Under the pieces are notes generated by a model. The model saw only the letters and a program-made list of their open reading frames with translations, was not told the origin of the DNA and searched no databases. Position numbers and translations under genes: made by a program. A stretch of DNA of 64,000 nt from an uncultured Anaerotruncus sp. (GTDB taxonomy: Bacteria > Bacillota > Clostridia > Oscillospirales > Ruminococcaceae), in NCBI GenBank assembly GCA_944385965.1, contig CALWZG010000022.1, forward strand, positions 1-64,000, written 5' to 3'. Each line of letters begins with the position of its first letter. The stretch's first letter is position 1. Of the stretch, positions 51,783-63,304 are shown in pieces.

Positions 51783-52475
51783 TTAAGGAAACTCCTTGCT
51801 GAAATAGATGACCGATGGGCGTCCTCCGGTATCATAATTCACCCGGCTGTCCGCCAGCCCCTGAGCCAGCATATAGTTCATATATCTGCGGATGGTTACA
51901 GTGGATAGCCCAGCCTGAAGGGACAAGGTATCGCTGGAAGCGCCTTGAGGTCCAGCGTTTTTCAGACAGTCCCGCAGCATGGCTAGGGTCTTGCTCTGTA
52001 ATCCTTTAGGTACAGGGTTCTCGTCAGAAAAAGGCGTGGAGGTGAACAAAAGCCTATCGATTTGGGATTGAGTCACCTGGGTGGGATGGTCCAAAGCCAG
52101 ACGCCTCTGGCAGAAGGTTTCCAGCGCCTGCTGGAATCGGGAGAGGGAAAAGGGCTTTACCAGATAGTCGGTGACACCCAGTTTTAAAAGGGTTTCCAGG
52201 GTGTGGGTTTCATGGGCGGCGGTCACCATAATGGCGTCAGTGTCAATCCCCCGCCCCCGCAGTTCCCTCAGCAGCTCCACTCCGTTTAACAAAGGCATGT
52301 AAACGTCCAGAATCATCAAATCCGCTGGCGTCTCAGAAAGATACCGCAGGGCGCTGCGCCCCTCTTCAAACACCCTCACTACCTGAAAGCGCGGGTCCTT
52401 TTCGGTGTAGGCTTTATTTAATTTGGCGATGATGGGTTCATCTTCCACAATGACTACTTGAAACGGCTGGCTCAT
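51783..52475 (-). CDS. CitB/DcuR-family response regulator
   Basis: A 230-aa DNA-binding response regulator. Receiver domain (1-120): acidic pair VEDEP, phosphoacceptor Asp in LMILDVYMP, Thr/Ala in VTAAHE and Lys in YLVKPFSLSRF. The C-terminal part (about 165-225) is the CitB/DcuR-type HTH (SSDTLSLQAGLSTVTIRRYMNYML). It overlaps the kinase gene by 4 bp. Members respond to citrate or C4-dicarboxylates and activate transporters and fermentation genes, but no such target is adjacent. Confidence 0.92.
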   Translation of the reverse strand: MSQPFQVVIVEDEPIIAKLNKAYTEKDPRFQVVRVFEEGRSALRYLSETPADLMILDVYMPLLNGVELLRELRGRGIDTDAIMVTAAHETHTLETLLKLGVTDYLVKPFSLSRFQQALETFCQRRLALDHPTQVTQSQIDRLLFTSTPFSDENPVPKGLQSKTLAMLRDCLKNAGPQGASSDTLSLQAGLSTVTIRRYMNYMLAQGLADSRVNYDTGGRPSVIYFSKEFP

Positions 52476-54085
52476 GCCTCAGACTCCTTTCCACGGCGAT
52501 GGAAGGTTATAATGAAGGAGGTCCCAGTGCCTAAAGCAGATTCCACCCGAATGGTTCCCTGGTAGGCGTCCACAATCTCCTTGACCAGCGCCAGCCCGGT
52601 TCCCCGGTGTTTGCTTTTAGTGGAGTAACCTTGGTGAAAAATACGCTGGGTGGCTTCCGGGGACATACCGGGTCCGGTGTCATCCACGCTGATGAGTAGG
52701 GTATCCCCCTTTTCCAAAAGCCCCACCAAAATCTCTTTGGGGGTTCGGGAGGTTTGGTTGAGGGCCTCTATGGCGTTTTCAATCAGGTTTCCCAGAATGG
52801 TCACATAGGCCTCGGAGGGCAGGAAAGCGTTCCCGCCCGAAAGGTGGCTGCTCAGTTCCAGAGAGAGTTTAATTCCCAGTTCAGATGCCCGGCTGGTTTT
52901 TCCAATCAGCAGAGCTGCGGCTGAGGGGTCCTCCACCCGGGCGGTGATGGCGCCTACCGCCTCCTTCTGGATACGGGCGGTCTCCATAATATAATCTTCC
53001 GCCTGTTGGTACTCCTGAAGCTGCAAAAGCCCCATCAAGACGTGCAGCTTGTTCATAAACTCATGGGTATAAGCCCGCATGGCCTCCACCATATGCTTGG
53101 CGCCGGTCAGGTCCTCCGCCAGCCGGGCTACCTCGCTGCGGTCCCGGAAGATAGCCACCGCCCCAACCGGTTTCCCATTTTCCAAGATGGGAAGCCGGTT
53201 AGCCAAAATGGGTTTTTGGGTAGCAGCGCTTAAATCCACATAATATTCCGCACGGCGGGTGCGCATAACACGGTCCAGCACCGAGCCGGGAAAAGCCTGA
53301 CTCAGAGGCTTGCCAATCACATTGGAGACAGCGCCCCCCAGAATCTCAGAGGCGGCATGGTTGACATACATCACACGATGGTCCCGGTCTATGGCCAGAA
53401 TCCCTTCCTCCAAAGCGTCCAGAATATCGCTGCGCTGCTGGAAAAGATTACCAATCACCTCGGGCTCATATCCCAAAAGAGCGGATTTGATGCGCTTGGA
53501 AAGCTGCTGTGAAAGGAAAAATCCCAGAATCACAGCCAAAAACCCTAAAAAGATGTATTGAGCGGTGATGGAGTGAATGATGCCGGATAAGCTGCGTATA
53601 TTGATTCCCACCATAGCGAAGCCTAATAAGAGATTATCCTGTCCGTAGATGGGAGCGTAAGCGCAGCGCTCTGCCCCGGAAGAACCGGTATCATCTGAGT
53701 TAAAGGGACCTTCCCCATCAAAAATCCGCTGCTGAACCTTACCTTGGTAGGGCTGCCCAATCAGCTCAGGGTTTGGATGGTAAAGCTGGATGTTTTGGCT
53801 GTCCGCTACCACAATGGTATCAATGTCGCTGACCGAGTGGATGGAATTTTCCAGAAATTGAATCATTTCCGGGCGAGAAGTTTGGGTCTCCAGGGAATCA
53901 ATGACAAAAGGGGATTGGGCCACCATAAGAGCGGCATTCATCAGTTTTTCGTCCAGGTTGCGGCGCTCCAGCCCCACCCCCAGCCAGATTGCCCCGCCCA
54001 TACACAGGGCCACGGAAAGCAGGATAGACAGAAGGTTGATAGACAGCACAGCTTTGCCGATGGTGCGGGTAGGCTTGGACCCCAT
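52472..54085 (-). CDS. CitA/DcuS-family sensor histidine kinase
   Basis: A 537-aa membrane kinase for extracellular carboxylates. A first membrane helix (about 12-36), an extracytoplasmic PAS-like sensor (about 38-165), a second helix (about 172-192), a cytoplasmic PAS (about 215-325, LDALEEGILAIDRDHRVMYVN), then the H box with phospho-His in YTHEFMNKLHVL and ATPase boxes N (ILGNLIENAIEAL), G1 (DDTGPGM), F (IFHQGYSTK) and G2 (GTGLALVKE). All essential residues are present. In citrate sensors the ligand pocket is rich in Arg/Lys/Ser; here the pocket (VVADSQNIQLYHPNPELIG) gives no clear substrate. Confidence 0.93.
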   Translation of the reverse strand: MGSKPTRTIGKAVLSINLLSILLSVALCMGGAIWLGVGLERRNLDEKLMNAALMVAQSPFVIDSLETQTSRPEMIQFLENSIHSVSDIDTIVVADSQNIQLYHPNPELIGQPYQGKVQQRIFDGEGPFNSDDTGSSGAERCAYAPIYGQDNLLLGFAMVGINIRSLSGIIHSITAQYIFLGFLAVILGFFLSQQLSKRIKSALLGYEPEVIGNLFQQRSDILDALEEGILAIDRDHRVMYVNHAASEILGGAVSNVIGKPLSQAFPGSVLDRVMRTRRAEYYVDLSAATQKPILANRLPILENGKPVGAVAIFRDRSEVARLAEDLTGAKHMVEAMRAYTHEFMNKLHVLMGLLQLQEYQQAEDYIMETARIQKEAVGAITARVEDPSAAALLIGKTSRASELGIKLSLELSSHLSGGNAFLPSEAYVTILGNLIENAIEALNQTSRTPKEILVGLLEKGDTLLISVDDTGPGMSPEATQRIFHQGYSTKSKHRGTGLALVKEIVDAYQGTIRVESALGTGTSFIITFHRRGKESEA

Positions 54086-54287
54086 AAAATCAACTCCTTG
54101 TTGGAAAAATACAGCATATCTTCCTATTTATTATAGGATTCCACTTCTAAGGTGTCAACGGTCGAAAAAGCTCCCACCACTACTCAAAGAGAATGAGATA
54201 GAGACAGCGTGAAACACTAACAATCAATAAGGAGCATCTGGAATAAAAAACGCCAACTGGAAAAAAGTTTTTTTACTTTCGTAAGAA

Positions 54288-54316
54288 TTGCCCTTTGAGG
54301 GTTGGGGTGCTAAAAT
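54288..54316 (+). promoter_or_regulatory. Promoter of the atp operon
   Basis: -35 TTGCCC (54288-54293), 17-bp spacer, -10 TAAAAT (54311-54316) preceded by TGC (extended -10). It lies about 20 bp before the expected transcript start ahead of atpB. Confidence 0.7.
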
Positions 54317-54344
54317 GAACCCGCAGTAAACGAGGTGATGAAGA

Positions 54345-55022
54345 TTGGATGTGATTAAGCAGCGGATGACCGAGGAGCTGACCGGCGTGAAAAAGCTGGC
54401 GCTGGGCCCTTTGGTTGTACCGGAGTCGGTTGTGGTAACCTGGGGAATTATGATTTTGCTGGTGGGACTGTCCATCCTGCTGACCAGGAGGCTGCGTGAG
54501 GAGAAGCCCGGAAAGGCTCAGCTGGTTTTGGAATGGTTTGTAAGCTTTATCAACGGGTTTGCTCAGGAATCTTTAGGGGAACACGGCAAGTTGTTCGCTC
54601 CTTATCTTGGAACCATAGGGCTTTATATCGCCTGCGCCAACCTGAGCGGTTTGGTGGGGGTGACACCGCCCACCAAGGATTTGAATGTGACCGCCGCACT
54701 GTCGCTGATGAGTATGTTTCTGATTTATGGTTCCAGTTTTTATTTTAAGGGACTAAAGGGCGGACTTCATAAATTTGTGGAGCCAATGCCGCTGCTGCTT
54801 CCTATCAATCTTATGGAGGTGGCTATCCGGCCTCTTTCCCTGTGTATGCGGCTGTTTGGAAATGTATTGGGGTCCTTTGTGATTATGGAGCTGATTAAAA
54901 TTCTGGCCCCGCTGATTATCCCCATTCCTTTCAGCCTGTATTTTGATGTATTCGACGGAATGATTCAAACCATTGTATTTGTGTTTCTCACCACCCTGTT
55001 TGTGGCGGAAACCATTGAATAA
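54345..55022 (+). CDS. atpB: ATP synthase F0 subunit a
   Basis: Membrane stator subunit forming the two ion half-channels against the c-ring (225 aa). The essential Arg sits in [13 protein letters not shown]; other landmarks are [23 protein letters not shown] and the C-terminal [15 protein letters not shown]. The start is TTG 54345 with GAGGTG 7 nt upstream; GTG 54351 is the only nearby in-frame alternative. It opens the atpBEFHAGDC operon, with no atpI in front. Confidence 0.95.
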   Translation: MDVIKQRMTEELTGVKKLALGPLVVPESVVVTWGIMILLVGLSILLTRRLREEKPGKAQLVLEWFVSFINGFAQESLGEHGKLFAPYLGTIGLYIACANLSGLVGVTPPTKDLNVTAALSLMSMFLIYGSSFYFKGLKGGLHKFVEPMPLLLPINLMEVAIRPLSLCMRLFGNVLGSFVIMELIKILAPLIIPIPFSLYFDVFDGMIQTIVFVFLTTLFVAETIE

Positions 55023-55045
55023 AAATTTTCGAGGAGGAAATCGTT

Positions 55046-55261
55046 ATGTTAGTTGCAATTGGAGCTGCTGTCGCTGTATTCACTGGAGTAGGAGCTGGTA
55101 TTGGAATCGGAATTGCCACAGGAAAGGCCGCGGAATCCATCGCCCGTCAGCCGGAAGCCGCCGGACAAATCAACAAGGCGCTGCTGCTGGGATGCGCTCT
55201 GGCGGAGGCAACCGCTATCTATGGATTCGTAGTCAGCTTGGCGCTGATGTTCATGCAGTAA
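55046..55261 (+). CDS. atpE: ATP synthase F0 subunit c
   Basis: Rotor-ring proteolipid (71 aa, two helices joined by the polar loop ARQPEAAG). The ion-binding carboxylate is Glu54. At the positions equivalent to Ilyobacter Gln32 and Ser66, which bind Na+, this protein has Ile and Ala ([18 protein letters not shown]), so H+ is the expected coupling ion. GAGGAGG precedes ATG 55046. Confidence 0.95.
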   Translation: MLVAIGAAVAVFTGVGAGIGIGIATGKAAESIARQPEAAGQINKALLLGCALAEATAIYGFVVSLALMFMQ

Positions 55262-55274
55262 GGGGGCGTAGGCC

Positions 55275-55763
55275 ATGCTGGAACTGGATGTCACCAGTAT
55301 CCTGTGGAATATTGCAAACCTGCTGGTGCTTTTCCTTCTGCTGAAACATTTTTTGTTCAAGCCTGTCAACGCCATTCTGGATAAAAGAGCCCAGGCGATT
55401 CAGTCGGAGCGGGAGGAAGCCCAGGCCCAGCGGATTGAGGCCCAGGAGCTGAAAGAGTCCTATGACCAACGGCTGGCCCAGGCCAGTCAGGAAGCCGCCC
55501 GGCTGGTGGCTCAGGCCAAGAGCCAGGGCCAGCGGGAATACGAGGCGATTTTGGAGAAGGCCCAGAGAGACGCTCAGCGGGTGCAGCAGCAGGCGCAGGC
55601 TGAGCTGGAGGCCCAACGGCAGAAAGCCCTGGCGGATACCCGCCAGCAGGTGGCCAGTCTGGCTCTGATGGCAGCCGCGAAGGTGGCGCAGCGTCGGATG
55701 GACGAAACAGAAGACCAAGCTTTGGTGGAGGAGTTTCTGCGGGAGGCGGGTGAAGCCTCATGA
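55275..55763 (+). CDS. atpF: ATP synthase F0 subunit b
   Basis: Peripheral-stalk subunit (162 aa): N-terminal membrane helix (about 8-28, SILWNIANLLVLFLLLKHFLF) then a long charged Gln/Glu/Ala-rich coiled coil that reaches F1. The stop overlaps the atpH start (ATGA). Confidence 0.93.
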   Translation: MLELDVTSILWNIANLLVLFLLLKHFLFKPVNAILDKRAQAIQSEREEAQAQRIEAQELKESYDQRLAQASQEAARLVAQAKSQGQREYEAILEKAQRDAQRVQQQAQAELEAQRQKALADTRQQVASLALMAAAKVAQRRMDETEDQALVEEFLREAGEAS

Positions 55764-56275
55764 GTGAAATTGCCTGCCGCTATGCCCAAGCTTTATGGGG
55801 GCTGACTCAGGAGGAGAAAGCCTTGGAAAAAACAGCCCATCTGATGCGGGGAGAGCCGGATTTATGGGACGCCTTGTGTGGTCCATCGGTTCGGCCGGAG
55901 GAAAAGGCGGCTGTTGTGGGCCGCCTGCCTTTTTTGCAAGGGGAACCGGTGCTGCGTTCCTTTTATCAATTGCTGGCCCGGAAGGGCCGGATGGCTCTGC
56001 TGCCGGAAATTGTGAGGGCTTATGAGGATTTGGCGCTGAGGGAGCGGGGAGGATGCCGCTGCCTGCTGCGCTGTGCCAAAATTCCTTCCGCTCAGACTCA
56101 GGAAGCATTGAAAAAAGCCCTCTGCAAGCTGCACCATAAACAAGAAATTTTACTGGAAGTTGAAGAAAATCCCAGTCTTTTGGGAGGCTTTACCCTGGAG
56201 CTGGAAGGTGTCACCTACGACCAAAGCCTGAAAGGGCGGCTGTCCAGGCTGGCCCGTTATTTACAGATGAGGTGA
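55760..56275 (+). CDS. atpH: ATP synthase F1 subunit delta
   Basis: Connects the peripheral stalk to the top of F1 (171 aa). Family features are [20 protein letters not shown] at the N-terminus, REKGR-like [19 protein letters not shown] in the middle and the C-terminal [21 protein letters not shown]. Divergent, as delta usually is, but position in the operon is decisive. Confidence 0.92.
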   Translation: MSEIACRYAQALWGLTQEEKALEKTAHLMRGEPDLWDALCGPSVRPEEKAAVVGRLPFLQGEPVLRSFYQLLARKGRMALLPEIVRAYEDLALRERGGCRCLLRCAKIPSAQTQEALKKALCKLHHKQEILLEVEENPSLLGGFTLELEGVTYDQSLKGRLSRLARYLQMR

Positions 56276-56283
56276 GAGGCAAC

Positions 56284-57804
56284 ATGAATATGAGACCTGA
56301 CGAGGTGGTTTCCATTCTCCAGGAGGAAATCGCCGGTTATGAGAATAAAATCCGCCGGGAGGAAACCGGCTCGGTCATCTCTCTGGGAGATGGCATCGCC
56401 ACCATTTATGGGTTGGACAAGGCTTTTTACGGTGAGTTGGTGGAGTTCGAGAATGGGACCCCTGGCATGGTACTGGATTTGTCCAGAGACAGTGTAGGCT
56501 GTGTGCTGCTTGGCTCTGACGAAGGGCTTCAGGAAGGTTCTCAGGTGCGCCGCACAGGCCGCCAGGCGGATATTCCGGTGGGGGACGCCCTCATCGGGCG
56601 GGTGGTGGACGCCTTGGGGGCCCCCATTGATGGATTGGGACCTATTCCTTCTACCGAAACCCGGCCCATCGAGCGGGAAGCTTCCGGCGTTGTAAGCCGA
56701 GAGCCGGTCACAGTTCCCTTGCAGACCGGAATTCTGGCCATAGACGCCATGGTTCCCATTGGCAGAGGCCAGAGAGAGCTGATTATTGGAGACCGGCAAA
56801 CCGGAAAAACCGCCATCGCTGTGGATACCATCCTGAACCAGAAGGGGCAAGATGTGATTTGCATTTATGTGGCCATTGGACAGAAGGCTTCCAGTGTGGC
56901 CCGTGTGCGGGATACCCTGCAAAAGCATGGGGCTATGGATTACAGCATTATCCTGTCGGTCACCGCCAGCGACCCGGCTCCCTTGCAGTATATCGCGCCT
57001 TACGCGGGAGCGGCTATGGGAGAATACTTTATGGGGAAGGGAAAGGATGTACTGATTGTCTATGATGACCTTTCCAAGCACGCGGTAGCTTACCGTACCC
57101 TGTCGCTGCTGCTCCATCGTTCCCCTGGCCGTGAGGCTTATCCGGGAGACGTTTTCTATCTCCACTCCCGTCTGTTGGAGCGGGCCTGCCGCTTGACCAA
57201 GGAATACGGCGGTGGTTCCATGACTGCTCTGCCCATTATCGAGACACAAGCGGGAGATGTGTCCGCTTATATCCCAACCAATGTGATTTCCATTACAGAT
57301 GGCCAGATTTATCTGGAGACAGACCTGTTTTTCGCTGGACAGCGTCCAGCGGTGAACGTGGGCCTGTCAGTGTCCCGTGTGGGCGGTGCCGCCCAGACCA
57401 GAGCGATTAAAAAAACCGCTGGTACCCTGCGTATCGATCTGGCAAGGTTCCGGGAGCTGGAGGTGTTCACTCAGTTCAGCTCTGATTTGGACCAAGCCAC
57501 CCGCCAGACCCTGGAACATGGCAAACGCCTATTGGAACTGCTCAAGCAGCCTCTTTACCAGCCAATGCCGGTGAGCCGGCAGGCCATTTTGCTGTACATT
57601 TCCACCAGCGGCCTGCTGGATAATGTTCCCTTGGAACAGGTACGGAAATTCGCTTTGGATTTTGCGGACCGGATGGCGATTGAGCATCCTGAGGTTATAG
57701 AGGAAATTGAAAGCAGCAAGAACCTTTCCGGGGCCTGTGTGCAGGTGATTCGGGACACTTTCGCGGTTTATGAGAAGCAGGTGAGCGCCTCATGGCAAGT
57801 ATAA
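56284..57804 (+). CDS. atpA: ATP synthase F1 subunit alpha
   Basis: Non-catalytic nucleotide-binding subunit of F1 (506 aa). P-loop GDRQTGKTA, the DELSEED-adjacent and signature region [17 protein letters not shown], and [12 protein letters not shown] are present. ATG 56284 is preceded by GAGGTGAGAGG. The 3' end overlaps atpG by 13 bp. Confidence 0.97.
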   Translation: MNMRPDEVVSILQEEIAGYENKIRREETGSVISLGDGIATIYGLDKAFYGELVEFENGTPGMVLDLSRDSVGCVLLGSDEGLQEGSQVRRTGRQADIPVGDALIGRVVDALGAPIDGLGPIPSTETRPIEREASGVVSREPVTVPLQTGILAIDAMVPIGRGQRELIIGDRQTGKTAIAVDTILNQKGQDVICIYVAIGQKASSVARVRDTLQKHGAMDYSIILSVTASDPAPLQYIAPYAGAAMGEYFMGKGKDVLIVYDDLSKHAVAYRTLSLLLHRSPGREAYPGDVFYLHSRLLERACRLTKEYGGGSMTALPIIETQAGDVSAYIPTNVISITDGQIYLETDLFFAGQRPAVNVGLSVSRVGGAAQTRAIKKTAGTLRIDLARFRELEVFTQFSSDLDQATRQTLEHGKRLLELLKQPLYQPMPVSRQAILLYISTSGLLDNVPLEQVRKFALDFADRMAIEHPEVIEEIESSKNLSGACVQVIRDTFAVYEKQVSASWQV

Positions 57805-58682
57805 AGGAGATTCGGGACCACATCAAAAGTGTGGAGCAAACGCTGAAAATTACCAACGCCATGTATTTGATTTCCTCCTCCAGTATGCGGAAGGCGAAAA
57901 AACAGCTGGCGGATGTGGAACCTTACTTTGAGAAAATTTCCACCACCATTTCGGATATTCTCCACCGCTCCCCTGAAATCACCCATCTGTATTTTGACAA
58001 GCGTCCGGAAAAAAGCAAACGGATGGCGGCGTACCTTGTAATCACCGGGGATAAGGGGCTGGCTGGGGCTTATAACCACAATGTCATTAAGCTGGCGGAG
58101 GAGCAGCTCAGGCTGCACCCTCAGGAAGAGCCTTCCCTGTTTTTGGTAGGACAGGTGGGCCGGGCTCACTTTGCCAGAAAGCAGTCGGAACATGTGATTG
58201 GTTCCTTTATGTATACAGCCCAAAATCCTACCATGTATCGGGCCAGGGAAATCAGCGATACGCTGTTGGATTTGTTTCGGCGGGGATTGATGGATGAACT
58301 GTATATGATTTATACAGATATGGTTTCCCCTATGAGGATGGAACCTAAAATTGTGAAGCTTCTGCCGTTGGACCGGGATAATTTCCCTTGGCAGAAACCG
58401 GAAGGGGAACATTATCAGGAGATAGTGACCTATGTGCCCTCTCCTGACGCGGTTCTTTCCCAGTTGGTCCCCGGTTACCTGAAGGGAATGATTTTTGGAG
58501 GATTGGTAGAGTCCTATTGCAGTGAGCAGAACTCTCGTATGAGTGCTATGGACTCCGCCACCAAAAACGCGAAGCAGATGCTTAAAAACCTGTCTCTGGC
58601 TTACAATCAGGCCCGGCAGTCGGCCATTACCCAGGAGCTGACCGAAATTGTAGCGGGCGCCCAGGGCGGGGGACAGAGATGA
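57792..58682 (+). CDS. atpG: ATP synthase F1 subunit gamma
   Basis: Central rotor shaft (296 aa). N-terminal coiled-coil helix [20 protein letters not shown], the domain core [18 protein letters not shown] and the C-terminal helix [19 protein letters not shown] with [16 protein letters not shown] are typical; the terminal helix enters the alpha3beta3 ring. Confidence 0.95.
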   Translation: MASIKEIRDHIKSVEQTLKITNAMYLISSSSMRKAKKQLADVEPYFEKISTTISDILHRSPEITHLYFDKRPEKSKRMAAYLVITGDKGLAGAYNHNVIKLAEEQLRLHPQEEPSLFLVGQVGRAHFARKQSEHVIGSFMYTAQNPTMYRAREISDTLLDLFRRGLMDELYMIYTDMVSPMRMEPKIVKLLPLDRDNFPWQKPEGEHYQEIVTYVPSPDAVLSQLVPGYLKGMIFGGLVESYCSEQNSRMSAMDSATKNAKQMLKNLSLAYNQARQSAITQELTEIVAGAQGGGQR

Positions 58683-58710
58683 ATGAAACCACCTGGAAAG
58701 GCGTGATTGA

Positions 58711-60512
<1,802 letters not shown>

Positions 60513-60537
60513 AGGTAAGAAGAACCATCAAAAAGTA

Positions 60538-60577
60538 GGCGGTGGTTCCCATAAATGGGAACCACCGCCGGAATTTT
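60538..60577 (+). terminator. Terminator of the atp operon
   Basis: Perfect 15-bp stem GGCGGTGGTTCCCAT with a 3-nt centre, then GGAATTTTT. Confidence 0.9.
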
Positions 60578-60721
60578 TATAAGAAGTTTCCGCCAGTGGC
60601 ATCCGCTTTACAAAACAGCGGGTTATTTTTTTGAATATTATCATGTACAAAATAGAGTTTGGGTTTGCGGTTTACAGCTTGCGAGAAAGGTAGAATAAAG
60701 TCATTTTTTAGCGTTTTTATA

Positions 60722-60749
60722 TTGATTATTTGTCGACTTATGTTATACT
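60722..60749 (+). promoter_or_regulatory. Putative promoter of the contractile-injection operon
   Basis: -35 TTGATT (60722-60727), 16-bp spacer, -10 TATACT (60744-60749). It is the only sigma-A-like pair I see in the 416-bp gap between atpC and the sheath gene, and gives a leader of about 230 nt that contains the small frame at 60782 and a hairpin next to the sheath start. Confidence 0.6.
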
Positions 60750-60781
60750 AAAAACGATAGCAAAAAGGCGGGTGGCAGCAT

Positions 60782-60889
60782 ATGGATTCTCTAACATTGG
60801 TAAAGTCCAATGAAAATTTTGTGATGATTGTCTTATCCAGCTCGGCCCGCTGGCTGGTTTCAAGGCAAAAGTCTGCGTCTGAGGTATAG
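60782..60889 (+). CDS. Small open frame before the sheath gene (35 aa)
   Basis: ATG 60782, about 12 nt after a GCGGGTGG stretch, opens a 35-codon frame (MDSLTLVKSNENFVMIVLSS, then SARWLVSRQKSASEV). It has no domain I recognise and only a weak ribosome-binding site. It lies directly downstream of the predicted promoter. It may be a leader peptide or chance. Confidence 0.3.
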   Translation: MDSLTLVKSNENFVMIVLSSSARWLVSRQKSASEV

Positions 60890-60986
60890 ACAACCGCTTC
60901 TCTGATTGAGGTCAGGAATATGGGGAAGCTCAATAAGCTTGATATTGAGGAAGGAGGCTGCCGGTTCCTTTGGGAACCGTGATGGT

Positions 60987-62696
60987 ATGGCAGAATATTT
61001 ATCCCCTGGAGTTTATGTAGAAGAGTTTGAGTCTGGCGGCAAGCCGATGGAGGGTGTGGGCACCAGCACAGCCGGATTTATAGGTTTGGCGGAGCGCGGC
61101 CCTGTGGGCGGCGTGCCGGTACTGGTGACAAATTTCGCTGATTATAAGAGAAAATTTGGCGGTTACCTCTCCGCCAGTGAGTTCGGTGATTATCGTTTTC
61201 TGGCCTATTGTGTGGAACATTTCTTTTTGAACGGCGGTTCCCGTGCGTATATCTCCCGCTGTGTTCCCGCCGACGCCAAGGTGGCTAAGGGAAGCATTCC
61301 CGAAGAAAACCCTGTTGTCAATTTTTACGCTGCCAATCCAGGGCAGTGGGGAGATGACATCACTGCGATTCTCACCCCCGCCAGCAAGGCAAAGACCCAG
61401 ATTTTGGAGCAGATTGATGACACCAAATATCGGGTGAAAAAATCCGTAGGCTTTGAGAATGGCGATGTGGTGGTGCTGGAAGGTCCTGATGTAAAGCAGT
61501 ACAATGTGATTGTCAAGAGTCTGGACAACGTCATCGAATTTGCACAGGCGTTTGATGAGGAGTGTGTGGACACCAATCTGGTTCCCCAGACCACCATCTC
61601 CACCTGCGAGTTCAATCTGGAAGTGAAGTATGACGACGTGGACGAGTTCTACGGCGATGTTTCCTTCAATATCAACAGCTCCAACTACCTGCTGAACAAG
61701 GTGGCTAAATCCGCCCTGATTCGCTGCGAGGTGGTATCCGCTCCAGAGGGAGACCCCTTCCTGGCTCTCTCCAGTGACGGTTCTGTTGCTACTGTGGCCT
61801 TCAAGGGCGGCAGCAACGGCAGCAAGTCCGCTGTCACACCTGACATTTTTATGGGTACTGATAATGGCCCCGGCAAGCGCACCGGCATCCAGGCGTTTCT
61901 GGACAATGAGACCGCGTCCATTATGGCGGTGCCGGGCATTACCGACCCCAATGTACAGCTGACCCTGGTGGCCCATTGTGAGAATCTGGCCAGCCGTTTC
62001 GCTGTTCTGGATATGCCGGAGGACCTTTCCAAGACCGATGAGATTCTCACCCACAGAAGTGTGGTGGATTCCACTTATGCGGCTATGTATCATCCCTGGC
62101 TGACAGTGTTCGACCCGCTGGACAAGAAGAGCATCAACATTCCGCCCTCCGGTTCGGTTGTGGGAATCTATGCCCGCAGCGATACCAGCCGTGGTGTTCA
62201 CAAGGCGCCTGCCAACGAGGTAGTGCGGGGCTGCACCGGCCTGAGCGTCCCCTTCAATAAGGGAGAGCAGGACATCCTCAATCCCAAGGGCGTCAACCTG
62301 ATTCGCTCCTTCCCTGGCCAGGGTATCCGTGTATGGGGTGCCAGAACCACCTCCTCCGACCCCAGCTGGAAATATGTCAACGTCCGTCGTTTGTTCATTT
62401 ATCTGGAGGAGTCCATCAAGGCCAACACCAATTGGGTGGTCTTTGAGCCCAATGACGAGCGTCTGTGGTCCAGGGTAAAACGGACTATCGACGGTTTCCT
62501 CAAGACCATGTGGCGTTCCGGCGCTCTGGCTGGTTCCACCGAAGCGGAAGCCTTCTTCTGCAATATTGACCACAGCACCATGACTCAGGATGATATTGAT
62601 AATGGGCGCCTGATCTGCGTCATCGGTGTCGCTCCTGTAAAACCGGCCGAGTTTGTTATCTTCCGGATCACCCAGAAGACCGGCGAAGCAGGCTGA
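60987..62696 (+). CDS. Contractile tail sheath protein (extracellular contractile injection system type)
   Basis: A 569-aa sheath subunit that polymerises around the inner tube and contracts to drive it outward. The N-terminus MAEYLSPGVYVEEFESGGKP with STAGFIGLAERGPVG is the phage-sheath N-terminal signature; the C-terminal domain (about 460-565) holds FPGQGIRVWGARTTSSDPSWKYVNVRRL-type conserved sequence (ARTTSSDPSWKYVNVRR) and WVVFEPNDERLW. The centre (about 110-330) is an inserted, variable domain. ATG 60987 was chosen by homology. The only strong ribosome-binding site (AAGGAGG, 60951-60957) is 29 nt away with a hairpin in between. Confidence 0.92.
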   Translation: MAEYLSPGVYVEEFESGGKPMEGVGTSTAGFIGLAERGPVGGVPVLVTNFADYKRKFGGYLSASEFGDYRFLAYCVEHFFLNGGSRAYISRCVPADAKVAKGSIPEENPVVNFYAANPGQWGDDITAILTPASKAKTQILEQIDDTKYRVKKSVGFENGDVVVLEGPDVKQYNVIVKSLDNVIEFAQAFDEECVDTNLVPQTTISTCEFNLEVKYDDVDEFYGDVSFNINSSNYLLNKVAKSALIRCEVVSAPEGDPFLALSSDGSVATVAFKGGSNGSKSAVTPDIFMGTDNGPGKRTGIQAFLDNETASIMAVPGITDPNVQLTLVAHCENLASRFAVLDMPEDLSKTDEILTHRSVVDSTYAAMYHPWLTVFDPLDKKSINIPPSGSVVGIYARSDTSRGVHKAPANEVVRGCTGLSVPFNKGEQDILNPKGVNLIRSFPGQGIRVWGARTTSSDPSWKYVNVRRLFIYLEESIKANTNWVVFEPNDERLWSRVKRTIDGFLKTMWRSGALAGSTEAEAFFCNIDHSTMTQDDIDNGRLICVIGVAPVKPAEFVIFRITQKTGEAG

Positions 62697-62736
62697 GTCC
62701 CGCCGGTATGATTACATAAGGAAAGGAAGATAAATT

Positions 62737-63168
62737 ATGGCTGGTATTTATCCTTACGGAAAGTTTCGGTTCCGGGTGGAATGTGATGGTTTATCAGAAT
62801 ATTTTTCAGAAGTAACTGGCTTTGACGCCAATGTGGACGTGTACGAATATCGGGAGGGCAGTCAAAAGACCACCCCGCTGAAGGTGTCCGGCCTGCGCAA
62901 GTATGGCAACGTGACCCTGAAACGAGCTGTCTCTGAGGCCAACGCCACCGAGCTGTGGGATTGGTGGACCATCGCCGCCGACCAGGAGCCGGAGCGCAAG
63001 AGCCTGGCCATCACCCTGATGGACAATGACGGAAATGATGTGGCTACCTGGAACATTGAGGAGGCATGGCCTGTCAAGTATACCGCCCCTGATTTTAACG
63101 CCACCGCTTCGGAGGCTGCTGTTGAAACCATTGAACTGGCACACGAAGGCATGACCCGCGTGATGTAA
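62737..63168 (+). CDS. Contractile injection system tube protein (gp19-like)
   Basis: Inner-tube subunit (143 aa) of the T4-gp19-like family found in phage-tail-like injection systems. Landmarks: GIYPYGKFRFRVECDGLSEYFSEVTGFDANVDVYEYREG, of which FRFRVECDGL and FSEVTGF are the most diagnostic, GNVTLKRAV, WDWW and the C-terminal VETIELAHEGMTRV. It follows the sheath gene by 40 bp with AAGGAAG before the ATG. Sheath followed by tube is the usual order. Confidence 0.93.
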   Translation: MAGIYPYGKFRFRVECDGLSEYFSEVTGFDANVDVYEYREGSQKTTPLKVSGLRKYGNVTLKRAVSEANATELWDWWTIAADQEPERKSLAITLMDNDGNDVATWNIEEAWPVKYTAPDFNATASEAAVETIELAHEGMTRVM

Positions 63169-63207
63169 TCAAAATTTCAACAACAAAATATAAATGTAAT
63201 TCTTTGC

Positions 63208-63285
63208 CGCTGCTGTATCATAATCTGATTGTAATTTTCAGGATGCCTGGAAAGAATTCTGATTATGCTGCAGCAGCGCTTTTTT
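63208..63285 (+). terminator. Internal terminator-like stem-loop in the injection operon
   Basis: CGCTGCTG (63208-63215) plus ATAATC (63220-63225) pair with GATTAT (63261-63266) plus CAGCAGCG (63271-63278), followed by CTTTTTT. It lies between the tube gene and the next gene, which begins 20 bp later. Partial termination here would keep sheath and tube mRNA in excess over the assembly genes, matching their high copy number in the particle; that role is inferred. Confidence 0.65.
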
Positions 63286-63304
63286 GAAAGGAGAGCTGGT
63301 CATC

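Noticed and set aside
55046-55261. Na+-coupled c-ring
   Set aside because: The Gln and Ser ligands of Na+-type c subunits are replaced by Ile and Ala; only the Glu remains, so H+ is expected.
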